A stretch of DNA of 64,000 nucleotides, taken from positions 1,984,001 through 2,048,000 of the forward strand of contig NZ_CP087997.1 of the NCBI RefSeq assembly GCF_021044565.1. The letters run 5' to 3'. Source of the DNA: Subtercola endophyticus (GTDB lineage Bacteria > Actinomycetota > Actinomycetes > Actinomycetales > Microbacteriaceae). This document shows positions 7,881 to 18,048 of the stretch, piece by piece (the first letter of the stretch is position 1; every line of letters begins with the position of its first letter). A model generated the notes under the pieces. That model was given only the letters and a program-made list of their open reading frames with translations, had not been told where the DNA came from and did not search any database. Made by a program: the position numbers and the translations under genes.

Positions 7881-8612
7881 ATGGAGTCGATCCTTCCGGG
7901 CAGCAACATGAACGCGGTTCGCCGAGAGGGCAACACCGTCGTGCGCACGGCGGGCCCGTGGACGCCGACGGTACACCAGTACCTGCGCTACCTCCGGGTT
8001 GCAGGAATCACCTGGGCGCCTCAACCGCTCGGGATCGAAGGCGACCACGAGCGACTGACCTTCGTCGAGGGCGAGGTGCCGTTGTATCCGCTTCCCGACT
8101 GGGTGTGGAGCGAAGACGTGCTCATCGAAGGCGCGCGACACCTCCGTCAACTGCATGATGCGAGTTTGGGGTTCGCTCTAGACGACAGCGTGTGGCAGTC
8201 TCGGGCGAAAGTGCCCAGTGAAGTGATCTGCCACAACGATTTCGCGCCACACAACCTCGCTTTCGCGAACGGTCACCTTGTCGGTGCGATCGATTTTGAC
8301 ATGTGCTCGCCCGGGCCGAGGCTGTGGGATGTCGCGTACTTCGCAACACGCGCAGTGCCCCTGACCGCCACGACTCCGCTCAACGCACCTGGGATGGAGC
8401 AGGCTCGACGCAGGGTGCAGATCATCCTCGACGCCTACAAGTCCGATGCCACCTGGAACGATGTTCTCAGAGTCGCGATCATCCGGCTGTACGATCTCGC
8501 GGACATGTCGAAGCTGAAGGCCGGCGAGCTCGGCAAGCCACAACTCCTCGATGACGCCGAGCAATACATCGTCGACGCCAACTACCTCGAAACGCTTCGA
8601 GAGACCCGCTGA
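7881..8612 (+). CDS. Aminoglycoside-phosphotransferase-family kinase-like protein
   Basis: 243 aa, ATG at 7881. Carries the APH catalytic loop CHNDFAPHNLAF (HxDxxxxN) and the metal-binding IDFDMCSPGPRLWDVAYF (IDxD). The N-terminal lobe is short, as in many actinobacterial phosphotransferases of unknown substrate. Sequence does not tell antibiotic from metabolite phosphorylation. Confidence 0.85.
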   Translation: MESILPGSNMNAVRREGNTVVRTAGPWTPTVHQYLRYLRVAGITWAPQPLGIEGDHERLTFVEGEVPLYPLPDWVWSEDVLIEGARHLRQLHDASLGFALDDSVWQSRAKVPSEVICHNDFAPHNLAFANGHLVGAIDFDMCSPGPRLWDVAYFATRAVPLTATTPLNAPGMEQARRRVQIILDAYKSDATWNDVLRVAIIRLYDLADMSKLKAGELGKPQLLDDAEQYIVDANYLETLRETR

Positions 8613-8776
8613 AGGTTCCGCTCGGCGAGAACCGGCAACGTCACACAGGCTAAACACAGGGCGACTGCGAGGAGCACCCCAATGCCCGTCTCGTTACGGT
8701 AACCGAGAGCGAGCAGAATGGTCAAAGCGAGCAGGATCGCGGCGTAGACGGCGACGCGCTCCGGGTGGAGAACCAC
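8582..8776 (-). CDS. Small two-helix membrane protein
   Basis: About 64 aa from GTG at 8776; a TTG at 8830 could add 18 residues but would overlap the divergent gene's leader. Two hydrophobic segments (VYAAILLALTILLALG and GIGVLLAVALCLACVTL) flank a short polar turn, with a basic C-terminus. The last 31 bp overlap the end of the phosphotransferase gene on the other strand. Family not recognised. Confidence 0.5.
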   Translation of the reverse strand: MVLHPERVAVYAAILLALTILLALGYRNETGIGVLLAVALCLACVTLPVLAERNLQRVSRSVSR

Positions 8777-8851
8777 AACCCGCGGGATTGAGCACGCAGA
8801 GTGGCGAGGCTGCGGGTATCGTTTTTTCAAAGCGACGGAGGGGCTGTCACC

Positions 8852-9169
8852 ATGCGCGCTGCCGAGTGGGCGCTACTCGAATGGTTAGTGCCCGCAAGCA
8901 CATGGCTTCACCTGGAAGTTTTCTCGGTACCCAACACGATCATCCCCATTCTTCTTCTGGCAGCAATCGGAACTCTGGCCCTCGCCGTTGCAGTTGTCGT
9001 TCGACGATGCGTCGAGTCATTTACATCAGCGAAGGTCGCCCCGCTGACCAGAGCTCCGGCAGCCCGTGTAGCTCAGCACATACCGATCCCTCGCCGCGAG
9101 CCCGTGGGTGGGGTTGGGCCGCGTGCCCCGTCGGTCATGCTGCGTGCGCCGCACGCGCTGGCGCAGTAA
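8852..9169 (+). CDS. Small single-pass membrane protein, weakly DUF6412-like
   Basis: 105 aa from ATG at 8852, behind GGAGGGG; an upstream GTG at 8801 has no ribosome site. One strong helix (IIPILLLAAIGTLALAVAVVV) precedes a basic, Pro-rich tail containing PIPRREPVGGVGPRAPS, loosely like the RPRAP tail of actinobacterial DUF6412 proteins. No YidC gene follows, which would be the usual neighbour of that family. Confidence 0.55.
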   Translation: MRAAEWALLEWLVPASTWLHLEVFSVPNTIIPILLLAAIGTLALAVAVVVRRCVESFTSAKVAPLTRAPAARVAQHIPIPRREPVGGVGPRAPSVMLRAPHALAQ

Positions 9170-9640
9170 GCCAATCTCCGCTTCTTCTCGAGAGAAGCAA
9201 GCTCGGGCGAAGGCCAACCGTTCGAATTCCCTGGATGGGCATCCGGTTGGCGTGCGCCGCTATCTGACTCGTTCTCGACCCCTCGCAGGAGTCTCATGTT
9301 TTTTTCACGCCGTCGTACAACCAACCGCGAACTCCGCACCCAGAACGGATCGGCGTCCCGAATCCTGTATAGAAGAACCCGACTTCAGCTCGTGCGAACG
9401 CGGCGCGCCTGCCGCAACCTGAAGACCCGGCTCATGCTGCTCAGCGGCTGGACCTGGGTTGCCGCCGCCTCCCTCGTCGGGTTCGAAATGCTTGACATCA
9501 TCTTCGGCGCCATGATTCTCGCCCCGGAGTTCCTGCCGCTTGTCATCATCACGCTCGCACTGGTCTGGGTCTTCCGGGAGAAAATCCGGGGACACGCCCA
9601 AAATATGATGAGACAGTCATCGAAAGTTAGGAACACCGTC
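9170..9640 (+). other. Open stretch with membrane-helix coding potential in frame with the downstream reductase
   Basis: No independent gene can be fixed here. From an ATG at 9296 the plus frame stays open for 115 codons and runs, without a stop, into the medium-chain reductase start at 9641. The inferred residues include two hydrophobic stretches (LLSGWTWVAAASLVGFEML, FLPLVIITLALVWVF) between basic ends, and the middle has G/C-rich third positions, so it may be a real small membrane protein, a decayed gene, or an N-terminal extension. 9170-9295 holds nothing I can name. Confidence 0.4.
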
Positions 9641-10618
9641 ATGCGCGCCATCACTCACACCCAGTTCGGGGAGCCCTCCGATGTGCTTGCGGTCGAAGAG
9701 GTACCGCTACCCGAACCGAGCGCTGGTGAGGTTCGAGTGCGCACGATTCTGTCGCCGATTCACAACCACGACCTCTGGACGATTCGCGGCACCTACGGCT
9801 TCAAACCGGAGCTCCCTGCCCGCGCGGGTACAGAAGCGGTTGGCGTCGTCGATGCGCTTGGCGAGGGTGTGACGCACCTCAGCGTGGGGCAACGGGTCGC
9901 TTCCGGCTCCACCTTCGGAGTCTGGGCCGAGTACTTCATCGCCAAAGCCGGCGCTCTGATACCGGTCGACGACAGCATCTCAGACGAGGCGGCCGCCCAG
10001 CTGGTTGCGATGCCTTTCAGCGCTATCAGCCTGCTCGAAAGCCTCGACCTCGCAGAGGGCGATTGGCTCGTTCAGAACGCGGCGAACGGTGCCGTCGGCA
10101 GGCTCGTCGCTCAGCTTGCCGCACCGCGCAAGATCAACGTTCTCGGGCTCGTGCGCCGCGCTGCCGGGGTTGAGGAACTCGCCGCGCAAGGCATCGTCAA
10201 CGTCGTATCGACCGATAGCACGAACTGGGTCGAACAGGTGCGGGCCCTGACCGGCGATGCGCCTCTTCGGGTGGGCATCGATTCGGTGGGCGGCACGGCG
10301 AGCGGCGATGTTCTCTCGCTGCTCGCGGAGGATGGCTCGCTGATTGTGTTCGGCGCTATGGCCTCACCGGTGATGGAGATCAGCTCCGGGGACATCATCT
10401 TCAAGAACGTCACCGTCAAAGGATTCTGGGGCAGCACGGTCGGTGCCACCATGCCAGCCGACACGCGTCGTGCGCTGTTCGCAGAACTCGTGCGCCGCAT
10501 CCAAGACGGCGACCTCACCCTGCCCGTCGAAGCGACATACTCGTTCGAAGACGCACGTGAGGCAAGCGACGCCAACTTCGTTCCGGGCCGCGACGGCAAG
10601 ATCATGCTCCGCCCCTAA
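9641..10618 (+). CDS. Medium-chain zinc-independent alcohol dehydrogenase / quinone reductase family protein
   Basis: 325 aa from ATG at 9641, with AGGA 11 bases upstream. MDR features: N-terminal GroES-like domain with TILSPIHNHDLWTIRGTYG and PARAGTEAVGVVDALGEGV; Rossmann domain with NAANGAVGRLVAQLA and VGGTASGDVLSLL. The structural and catalytic zinc cysteines are missing, which places it among quinone-reductase/enoyl-reductase-like MDRs. NADPH-dependent reduction of a carbonyl or quinone is likely; substrate unknown. The reading frame is open 345 bp further upstream (see preceding entry). Confidence 0.82.
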   Translation: MRAITHTQFGEPSDVLAVEEVPLPEPSAGEVRVRTILSPIHNHDLWTIRGTYGFKPELPARAGTEAVGVVDALGEGVTHLSVGQRVASGSTFGVWAEYFIAKAGALIPVDDSISDEAAAQLVAMPFSAISLLESLDLAEGDWLVQNAANGAVGRLVAQLAAPRKINVLGLVRRAAGVEELAAQGIVNVVSTDSTNWVEQVRALTGDAPLRVGIDSVGGTASGDVLSLLAEDGSLIVFGAMASPVMEISSGDIIFKNVTVKGFWGSTVGATMPADTRRALFAELVRRIQDGDLTLPVEATYSFEDAREASDANFVPGRDGKIMLRP

Positions 10619-10804
10619 CGTACGAAGGGGGCCGGATGCCCGTGCACCGGATCGCCCTGACGAGCGGCGCAGTCTGAGGCGCACCGCATTCGATGTGTAG
10701 ATGATCGCCGGCGTCAAGGGCTAGGGCGCTGACTTCTTCTGCGGTTATCGTGTTCTTGTTGCCATCGCGGCGGCGAGAATTCGGGCCGACAGGAATGGTT
10801 ATTG

Positions 10805-11182
10805 ATGTCTATCAATCAGGCGCTCGCCGTTTCGGATGATGATGACCCGCCCGCCGAACCGACTGTTCCAGCGCGGCGATCTCGTCAGGCCGGTCACGTT
10901 AGAGTTGCTGCTTCCGGCGGCTGGGCCCACGAGGAATCCGCGACCGACTTGTACCGGCGCGTCGCCCGAGGAGACCAGCAAGCGTTCTCCGACTTATATG
11001 ACCTCATTGCCCCGGCCGTTCTCGGCATGCTGACGGGAAATCGAACCGCTCAGCCAGAGGCGGTGCTGCTGTCGGTGTTCCTCCACCTGTGGAAGATCGC
11101 CCCCACTCTCGCTGTTCAAGACAAGCCGATGGCCGAAATGCTCGACATTGCATTCGGGCAGGTGAGGCCGAGCATCCGGTGA
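10805..11182 (+). CDS. Short protein with only an ECF sigma region 2-like segment
   Basis: 125 aa from ATG at 10805 (an adjoining TTG at 10802 is equally well placed after AGGA). Residues about 48-105 read like the start of an ECF sigma factor: DLYRRVARGDQQAFSDLYDLIAP, then a helical EAVLLSVFLHLWKIAP that resembles the DxxQEtFlrvWr core helix but lacks the acidic DAEDL motif. There is no region 4 HTH; the protein stops after about 20 more residues. Either a truncated sigma factor or a small domain repurposed to bind RNA polymerase or an anti-sigma factor. The acidic N-terminal 45 residues are disordered. Confidence 0.65.
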   Translation: MSINQALAVSDDDDPPAEPTVPARRSRQAGHVRVAASGGWAHEESATDLYRRVARGDQQAFSDLYDLIAPAVLGMLTGNRTAQPEAVLLSVFLHLWKIAPTLAVQDKPMAEMLDIAFGQVRPSIR

Positions 11183-11236
11183 GGCGGGAGGCCCCAGCCA
11201 GGCGAAGCCTCGGGCGTGCCGGTTAGGCTCGTATGC

Positions 11237-11974
11237 ATGGCCACAGTGATTCTCGTTCGGCACGGCCGCACCACCGCGAACGCCAGCGGAACCCTCGCCG
11301 GCCGCACCGCGGGCGTCAAGCTCGACGAGACGGGGCGCAGGCAGGCCGCGCGCACCGCCGAGCGACTGGCGGTCATTCCCCTCGTGGCTGTCGTGTCGAG
11401 CCCGCTCGAGCGCTGTCGTCAGACCTCGCGCATTATTCTCGACCGACAAAGCGGCAGCCCGCTCACCCCCCTCGAAAGCGGCATCACCGAGTGCGATTAC
11501 GGGCAATGGCAAGGCCGCCGGCTCGCTGAGCTCTCGAAAGAGAAGCTGTGGTCGGTCGTGCAGACGCAGCCCTCGGCCGCCGTTTTTCCGGGTGGGGAGT
11601 CGATGGCGGCGATGCAGGCCCGATCCGTGGCCGCAATCCGGCGGCACGACGCCGCATTCGAAGCCGAATTCGGCCCGGGCGCAGTGTGGGTTGCGGTGAG
11701 TCACGGCGACATCATCAAATCCATTCTGGCTGACGCACTCGGCATGCACCTCGACCTCTTTCAGCGCATCAGCGTGAACCCGGCATCCATTTCGATCGTG
11801 CGGTACGGGGCCCAGCGCCCCGATGTCGTGGCCACGAACACCGATGCAGGCGACCTCTCCTGGCTGCGCACAGCGGATGCCCCAGCCGACGCTCCCGTCG
11901 GCGGAGGCGCCGGCCCGGTTCAGCCCGCCGACAGCGAGGCCCTCGGGGCGAGCGACCCCGAAACAGGCTCCTAA
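11237..11974 (+). CDS. Histidine phosphatase, MSMEG_4193-type putative phosphomutase
   Basis: 245 aa from ATG at 11237. The RHG catalytic motif LVRHGRTTANA is at the N-terminus, with SSPLERCRQT, ESGITECDYGQW and the second histidine in VAVSHGDIIKSI. These are the four key features of the branch 1 histidine phosphatase fold; length and tail match the actinobacterial MSMEG_4193 subfamily. That subfamily is found beside DUF3090 and SCO1664-type genes, as here, which supports the call. In other actinobacteria the set is often followed by mshC, hinting at a role in mycothiol-related metabolism, but the substrate is unknown. Confidence 0.87.
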   Translation: MATVILVRHGRTTANASGTLAGRTAGVKLDETGRRQAARTAERLAVIPLVAVVSSPLERCRQTSRIILDRQSGSPLTPLESGITECDYGQWQGRRLAELSKEKLWSVVQTQPSAAVFPGGESMAAMQARSVAAIRRHDAAFEAEFGPGAVWVAVSHGDIIKSILADALGMHLDLFQRISVNPASISIVRYGAQRPDVVATNTDAGDLSWLRTADAPADAPVGGGAGPVQPADSEALGASDPETGS

Positions 11975-11982
11975 AATAGAAC

Positions 11983-12558
11983 ATGCCCACAATCGTCCAT
12001 GAGTTCGTCTGGCCCGACCGAGTCGTTGTCGGAACCGTCGGGCGCCCGGGTGAGCGCACCTTCTACCTGCAGGTGCGCACCAGGGCCGACGTGGTGAGCG
12101 TGGCGCTCGAGAAAGAGCAATCCGCTCTGCTCGCCGAGAAGATCGACGAGATTCTCGACGAGCTGATGACCGGCGACGGAAACCCGTTCAGCGTTCCCAC
12201 CACGACACCGATCGAACTCGTCGACAACGAGCCCCTCGACCGCGTCGACGAGCAGTTCCGCACAGGCGCCATGAGCCTCGGCTGGGATCCGTCGACCGCG
12301 CAGATCGTCATCGAGGCCTACCCGCTGGTCGAAGTCGACCTCGAGCAGATCGACGACGACGTTCTCGAAGCCGGCCTGATCGAGGTCGAGGCCGAAGAGA
12401 TGCTGCTGGTGCGCATTCCTGTCGGCACCGCCCGCGCGTTTGCAAAACGCACTCGCGAGATCGTCGGCGCCGGTCGCCCGATCTGCCCGCTGTGCGGCAC
12501 GCCGATGGATGCCGGCGGCCACATCTGCCCGCCGCCCGCAGATCTCGACGACAATTAG
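11983..12558 (+). CDS. DUF3090-family protein
   Basis: 191 aa, ATG eight bases after the previous stop. Matches DUF3090 in its opening (HEFVWPDRVVVGTVGRPGERTFYLQ) and in a C-terminal zinc-ribbon-like CPLCGTPMD...GHICPP. A TAAAAT sequence overlaps the upstream stop codon and ends about five bases before the ATG, while no ribosome site is visible, so a leaderless transcript is possible in addition to read-through. Function unknown; always in the phosphomutase-DUF3090-SCO1664 set. Confidence 0.88.
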   Translation: MPTIVHEFVWPDRVVVGTVGRPGERTFYLQVRTRADVVSVALEKEQSALLAEKIDEILDELMTGDGNPFSVPTTTPIELVDNEPLDRVDEQFRTGAMSLGWDPSTAQIVIEAYPLVEVDLEQIDDDVLEAGLIEVEAEEMLLVRIPVGTARAFAKRTREIVGAGRPICPLCGTPMDAGGHICPPPADLDDN

Positions 12559-12563
12559 ACGCC

Positions 12564-13334
12564 GTGCCGGCTGACGACCCGTTCGACGACACACCCCTCG
12601 AGCTGACCGGACAGGTCGCCTCGGCATCGAACGCGGTCTTCGTGGGCACCATCGGCGAAGCGACGGTCGTCTACAAGCCGGTGTCGGGCGAGCGGCCACT
12701 GTGGGACTTTCCCGACGGCAACCTCGCCGAACGCGAGGCAGCCGCCTACCTCGTCTCCGAATCGCTGGGCTGGAACCTGGTGCCGCAGACCTGGCTGCGC
12801 GACGGGCCGTACGGCGTGGGCATGGTTCAGCTCTGGCAAGACGTCGACCCGGCGCAGGATGCCGTCGACCTCGTCGCTGCGCAGAAGGTGCCAGAACGGG
12901 GCTGGCGTCACGTCTTCGACGGAACCGATGAGCACGATCATCCGGTCGCCCTCATTCATGAGGACTCCCCCGGGCTGCGGCGGATGGCCGTCTTCGATGT
13001 CATCGTGAACAATGCCGATCGTAAGGGCGGGCACATACTGCCGATGGCAGGCGGTCATCGGTACGCCATCGACCACGGGCTGACCTTTCACGAGGATCAC
13101 AAGCTGCGCACCGTGCTCTGGGGCTGGCGCGGTGAAGACCTCGAGGCCGACGAGCTGGCCGGCGTCGACCGCGTGCTCGCCGAGCTCGACGGCGAACTGG
13201 GCGCAGCGCTCGGCGAGCTGCTCACTGAAATCGAGGTCATTGCGCTTGCCGACCGGTGCGAACGCCTTCTTTCGCGCCGGCGGTTCCCTGCCCCACGCGG
13301 GCAGATGCCCGCGGTGCCCTGGCCGTTGTTCTGA
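12564..13334 (+). CDS. SCO1664-family protein (PI3/4-kinase-like fold)
   Basis: 256 aa from GTG at 12564, five bases after the DUF3090 stop. Has the family's VYKPVSGERPLWDFPDGNLAEREAAAYLVSE block, DPAQDAVDL, then a catalytic-loop-like FDVIVNNADRKGGHIL and IDHGLTFH: the DxxxxNxDR and metal-binding Asp pattern of PI3/4-kinase/HipA-like folds. Likely a small-molecule kinase; substrate not known. Translationally close-spaced third member of the trio. Confidence 0.87.
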   Translation: MPADDPFDDTPLELTGQVASASNAVFVGTIGEATVVYKPVSGERPLWDFPDGNLAEREAAAYLVSESLGWNLVPQTWLRDGPYGVGMVQLWQDVDPAQDAVDLVAAQKVPERGWRHVFDGTDEHDHPVALIHEDSPGLRRMAVFDVIVNNADRKGGHILPMAGGHRYAIDHGLTFHEDHKLRTVLWGWRGEDLEADELAGVDRVLAELDGELGAALGELLTEIEVIALADRCERLLSRRRFPAPRGQMPAVPWPLF

Positions 13335-13367
13335 ACCACGTCACACCCGCGCAATAGGCTGATCGGC

Positions 13368-15734
<2,367 letters not shown>

Positions 15735-15768
15735 CCCCTCGCCTGTGTTCGTTCGATGTCGGGACGGC

Positions 15769-16287
15769 TCACAGAGGAACGAGGTCGCGGGCTATTGTCT
15801 CCGCGATCATCGACTTCAACCCGGCACGAGGCACAAGGTCGACCGGCACGCCGAGAAGATCTTCGGACTCGCGTTTCACTGCCGCCAGAGCGAACAGGCC
15901 AACTCCGTCGGGCACGTCTACCAGCACGTCAAGATCACTATCGGGGCGATCGTCGCCTCTCGCTATGCTGCCGAAAATCTCTGGACGCTCAAGATTGCGC
16001 TGCGCAAGGAGCTCTCGAAATTCTTGACGTTGTCGCTGCACTTTTCGGCCGGCTGGCCCAGAAAATCCTGGAAGGACGGTGGCTTCGGTCGGGTTCAACA
16101 CGATAGAAAGGGAGAATCCGGCAGAGCCGACAATTCTGGTGAGAGCCTGAAACGAGGGCTGCTTTCGCCCGCTCTCGTAAGCGCTGATCGCACTCTGCGG
16201 AATGCCGGCCAGAATTCCGAGATCTCGTTGACTCAATGCCGAACGTTCACGAGCGCTTCGAATGATGCGAGCCGCTGATTCTGCCAT
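15769..16287 (-). CDS. HTH-XRE fused to a MNT-type minimal nucleotidyltransferase
   Basis: 172 aa. Residues 1-65 are a Cro/CI-type HTH ([26 protein letters not shown]). Residues about 85-172 are a Pol-beta-type minimal nucleotidyltransferase with the G-S...D-x-D core: [23 protein letters not shown], and a third acidic residue in PVDLVPR. Such domains act as antitoxins (MntA) that AMPylate HEPN toxins, or as solitary regulators. No HEPN or other toxin gene is adjacent: the neighbours are uvrA-like (convergent) and tetR. The gene is preceded by the most AT-rich stretch of its surroundings, a sign of a separate promoter or of transfer. Confidence 0.85.
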   Translation of the reverse strand: MAESAARIIRSARERSALSQRDLGILAGIPQSAISAYESGRKQPSFQALTRIVGSAGFSLSIVLNPTEATVLPGFSGPAGRKVQRQRQEFRELLAQRNLERPEIFGSIARGDDRPDSDLDVLVDVPDGVGLFALAAVKRESEDLLGVPVDLVPRAGLKSMIAETIARDLVPL

Positions 16288-16325
16288 GGGTAGAGACTAT
16301 ATACAATAAGAACTATTTAGCAACT
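16288..16325 (-). promoter_or_regulatory. AT-rich promoter of the HTH-MNT gene
   Basis: Read on the minus strand: TTGCTA, 16 nt, TATAGT, then eight bases to the ATG. This gives a very short or leaderless transcript; no ribosome site is visible. The block stands out by its A+T content against neighbours. Confidence 0.5.
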
Positions 16326-16330
16326 ATTGC

Positions 16331-17029
16331 TCATGATGCATGCTCGACGGCGGGGGCGCGGATGCCCGCGAGCAGGAGGGCGAGCATGCGGTCGGCCTGG
16401 GGGCGCTGGCCGGGGTGGGGGGTGGCCAGAAACACTCCGACGAGGCTCGCCGCGACGTCGTCGGCGCGAACATCCGGTCGCAGGGTGCCGGCGCGAGCGC
16501 CGGCGTCGAGCAACGCCGCGATGGTCTCGGTGACCCGCGCACGAGTCTGCGACGACGTGATGGCCCCGGTCTGCAGCAGGCTGCGCAGGCTCTCGGCCAT
16601 GCCGCGCTTGGTCGAGACGAAGTCGGCATAGGCGAGCATCCACTGCCGCAGGGCCTCTGCAGGTTCGGTGCTCGCCAGCAGCTCTGCGCCACGGGCGAGC
16701 ACGGTCTCGAGTTCGGTGCGGTAGACGGCCTCGACGAGGGCGTCGCGGGTGGGAAAGTGCCGGTACAGGGTGCCGATGCCGACGCCGGCATCGCGCGCGA
16801 TCGCCTCGAGCGAGACGGGGGCAACGGCGCCAGAAGCGGCGCCAGGCGCGGCTCCCGCTGCCGCGCTGACGCCCGTGACGCCCGCGGCGCCGGTTACGCC
16901 GTTCGCCCCCGCCGAGGCTTCACCGCCAGGGGCCGCCGACAGCGCCCGCCGAGCCGCCTCGATGAGCCGTTCGCGGTTGCGCTGGGCATCCGCACGCACG
17001 CGTGTCGGCTGAGAAGTCGCTTCATCCAT
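16331..17029 (-). CDS. TetR-family repressor with an inserted Ala/Gly-rich loop in the DNA-binding domain
   Basis: 232 aa. HTH: RADAQRNRERLIEAARRAL, then VSLEAIARDAGVGIGTLYRHFPTRDALVEAVY. Between helix 1 and helix 2, where relatives have only a few residues, about 40 residues of GAAGV/TGV/SGA repeats are inserted (roughly 33-72). The ligand-binding part (80-225) is typical of actinobacterial TetR proteins. Divergent from an aldo/keto reductase operon; two identical-arm inverted repeats in the 89-bp gap are its likely operators. Confidence 0.87.
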   Translation of the reverse strand: MDEATSQPTRVRADAQRNRERLIEAARRALSAAPGGEASAGANGVTGAAGVTGVSAAAGAAPGAASGAVAPVSLEAIARDAGVGIGTLYRHFPTRDALVEAVYRTELETVLARGAELLASTEPAEALRQWMLAYADFVSTKRGMAESLRSLLQTGAITSSQTRARVTETIAALLDAGARAGTLRPDVRADDVAASLVGVFLATPHPGQRPQADRMLALLLAGIRAPAVEHAS

Positions 17030-17033
17030 GTAT

Positions 17034-17047
17034 CGGAGGAACCTCCG
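17034..17047. promoter_or_regulatory. Candidate TetR operator 1
   Basis: CGGAGGAACCTCCG: 6-bp perfect arms around AA. It lies five bases upstream of the tetR start codon, where bound repressor would also block tetR. Confidence 0.72.
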
Positions 17048-17068
17048 TTTCTGCTAGTGTCGGCAATA

Positions 17069-17082
17069 CGGAGGTTCCTCCG
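17069..17082. promoter_or_regulatory. Candidate TetR operator 2
   Basis: CGGAGGTTCCTCCG: the same arms around TT, 35 bp centre-to-centre from operator 1 and 36 bp before the aldo/keto reductase start. The symmetry extends outward with TAC/GTA-like flanks. Confidence 0.72.
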
Positions 17083-17118
17083 GTACTGATCAGCGTAGTA
17101 CGACGAGAAAGGCGCGTC

Positions 17119-18048
17119 ATGACGACACCCAGTAAAGCCGCCAACAGACCCGGAGGCGAATGGCTGCTCGCCGGGCATCCGGTCGCCCGTATCGGGTACG
17201 GCGCGATGCAACTGGTCGAGCGCCCAGGCCTGCCGCCGGTCGACGCCGACGACGCCATTGCGCTTCTGCACCGCGTGGTCGAGCTCGGCATCACGCACAT
17301 CGACACGGCCGAGTTCTACGGGCACGGCACCGCGAACGACTTGATCCGCAGAGCATTCGGCGACTCCGATGAGGTCGTCATCGTCAGCAAGGTCGGCGCA
17401 AACCGCGTCGACGCCCCGGTTCCGCTTGTTGCCGCTCAGAAACCGCAAGAGCTGCGCGCCTCGATCGAGGCCAACCTGAGGAGCCTGGGCCGCGACCGCA
17501 TCGCCGTCGTCAACCTGCGGCGAGCAGATGCCCAGCCCGGCATCATCGCCACCGGCGACCAGGTCGTCGACCTCGACGACCAACTGGCCGAACTGGCGGC
17601 CCTGCGCGACGAAGGCCTGATCGGCGCGTTCGGTCTGAGCAACGTGAGCCTCGAGCAGCTGCAACAGGCCCTCCCTGCGGGCATCGCGTGCGTGCAGAAC
17701 AGCTACAGTCTCGTCGAGCGCTCGGGTGAACGGATGCTCGACCTCTGCCGCGCGAACGACATCGCCTGGGCACCGTTCTTTCCGCTCGGTTCCGCCTTTC
17801 CGGGTCGCCCCAAGGTCGTCGAGCAGCCGGCAGTTCTCGCGGCTGCGCAGCAGCTCGGGGTCACGCCGAGCCAGGTCGGGCTCGCCTGGATGTTGCAGCA
17901 CGCCCCGAACACCCTGCTCATCGCCGGAACGAGTAGCATCGCGCACCTCGAGCAAAACGCTGCCATCGGCGACATCACGCTCAGCGACGACCTCATGGCG
18001 CAGCTCGACGCCGTCTCGGCTGACGGAAAGCAGACGTCGATAGGGTGA
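17119..18048 (+). CDS. Aldo/keto reductase (AKR11/13-like)
   Basis: 309 aa from ATG at 17119. AKR signatures: IGYGAMQLVERPGL, GITHIDTAEFYGHGTAN (catalytic Asp and Tyr), VIVSKVG (Lys), then GAFGLSNVSLEQL and AGTSSIAHLEQN for NADPH binding. NADPH-dependent carbonyl reduction is expected. First gene of an operon repressed by the divergent TetR: the next start (GTG 18045) overlaps its stop. A paralogue of the same subfamily lies at 22227-23096. Confidence 0.9.
   Translation: MTTPSKAANRPGGEWLLAGHPVARIGYGAMQLVERPGLPPVDADDAIALLHRVVELGITHIDTAEFYGHGTANDLIRRAFGDSDEVVIVSKVGANRVDAPVPLVAAQKPQELRASIEANLRSLGRDRIAVVNLRRADAQPGIIATGDQVVDLDDQLAELAALRDEGLIGAFGLSNVSLEQLQQALPAGIACVQNSYSLVERSGERMLDLCRANDIAWAPFFPLGSAFPGRPKVVEQPAVLAAAQQLGVTPSQVGLAWMLQHAPNTLLIAGTSSIAHLEQNAAIGDITLSDDLMAQLDAVSADGKQTSIG

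Noticed and set aside
9297..9304. Run of seven T as a terminator
   Set aside because: No stable hairpin precedes it; it lies at the start of an open reading frame.
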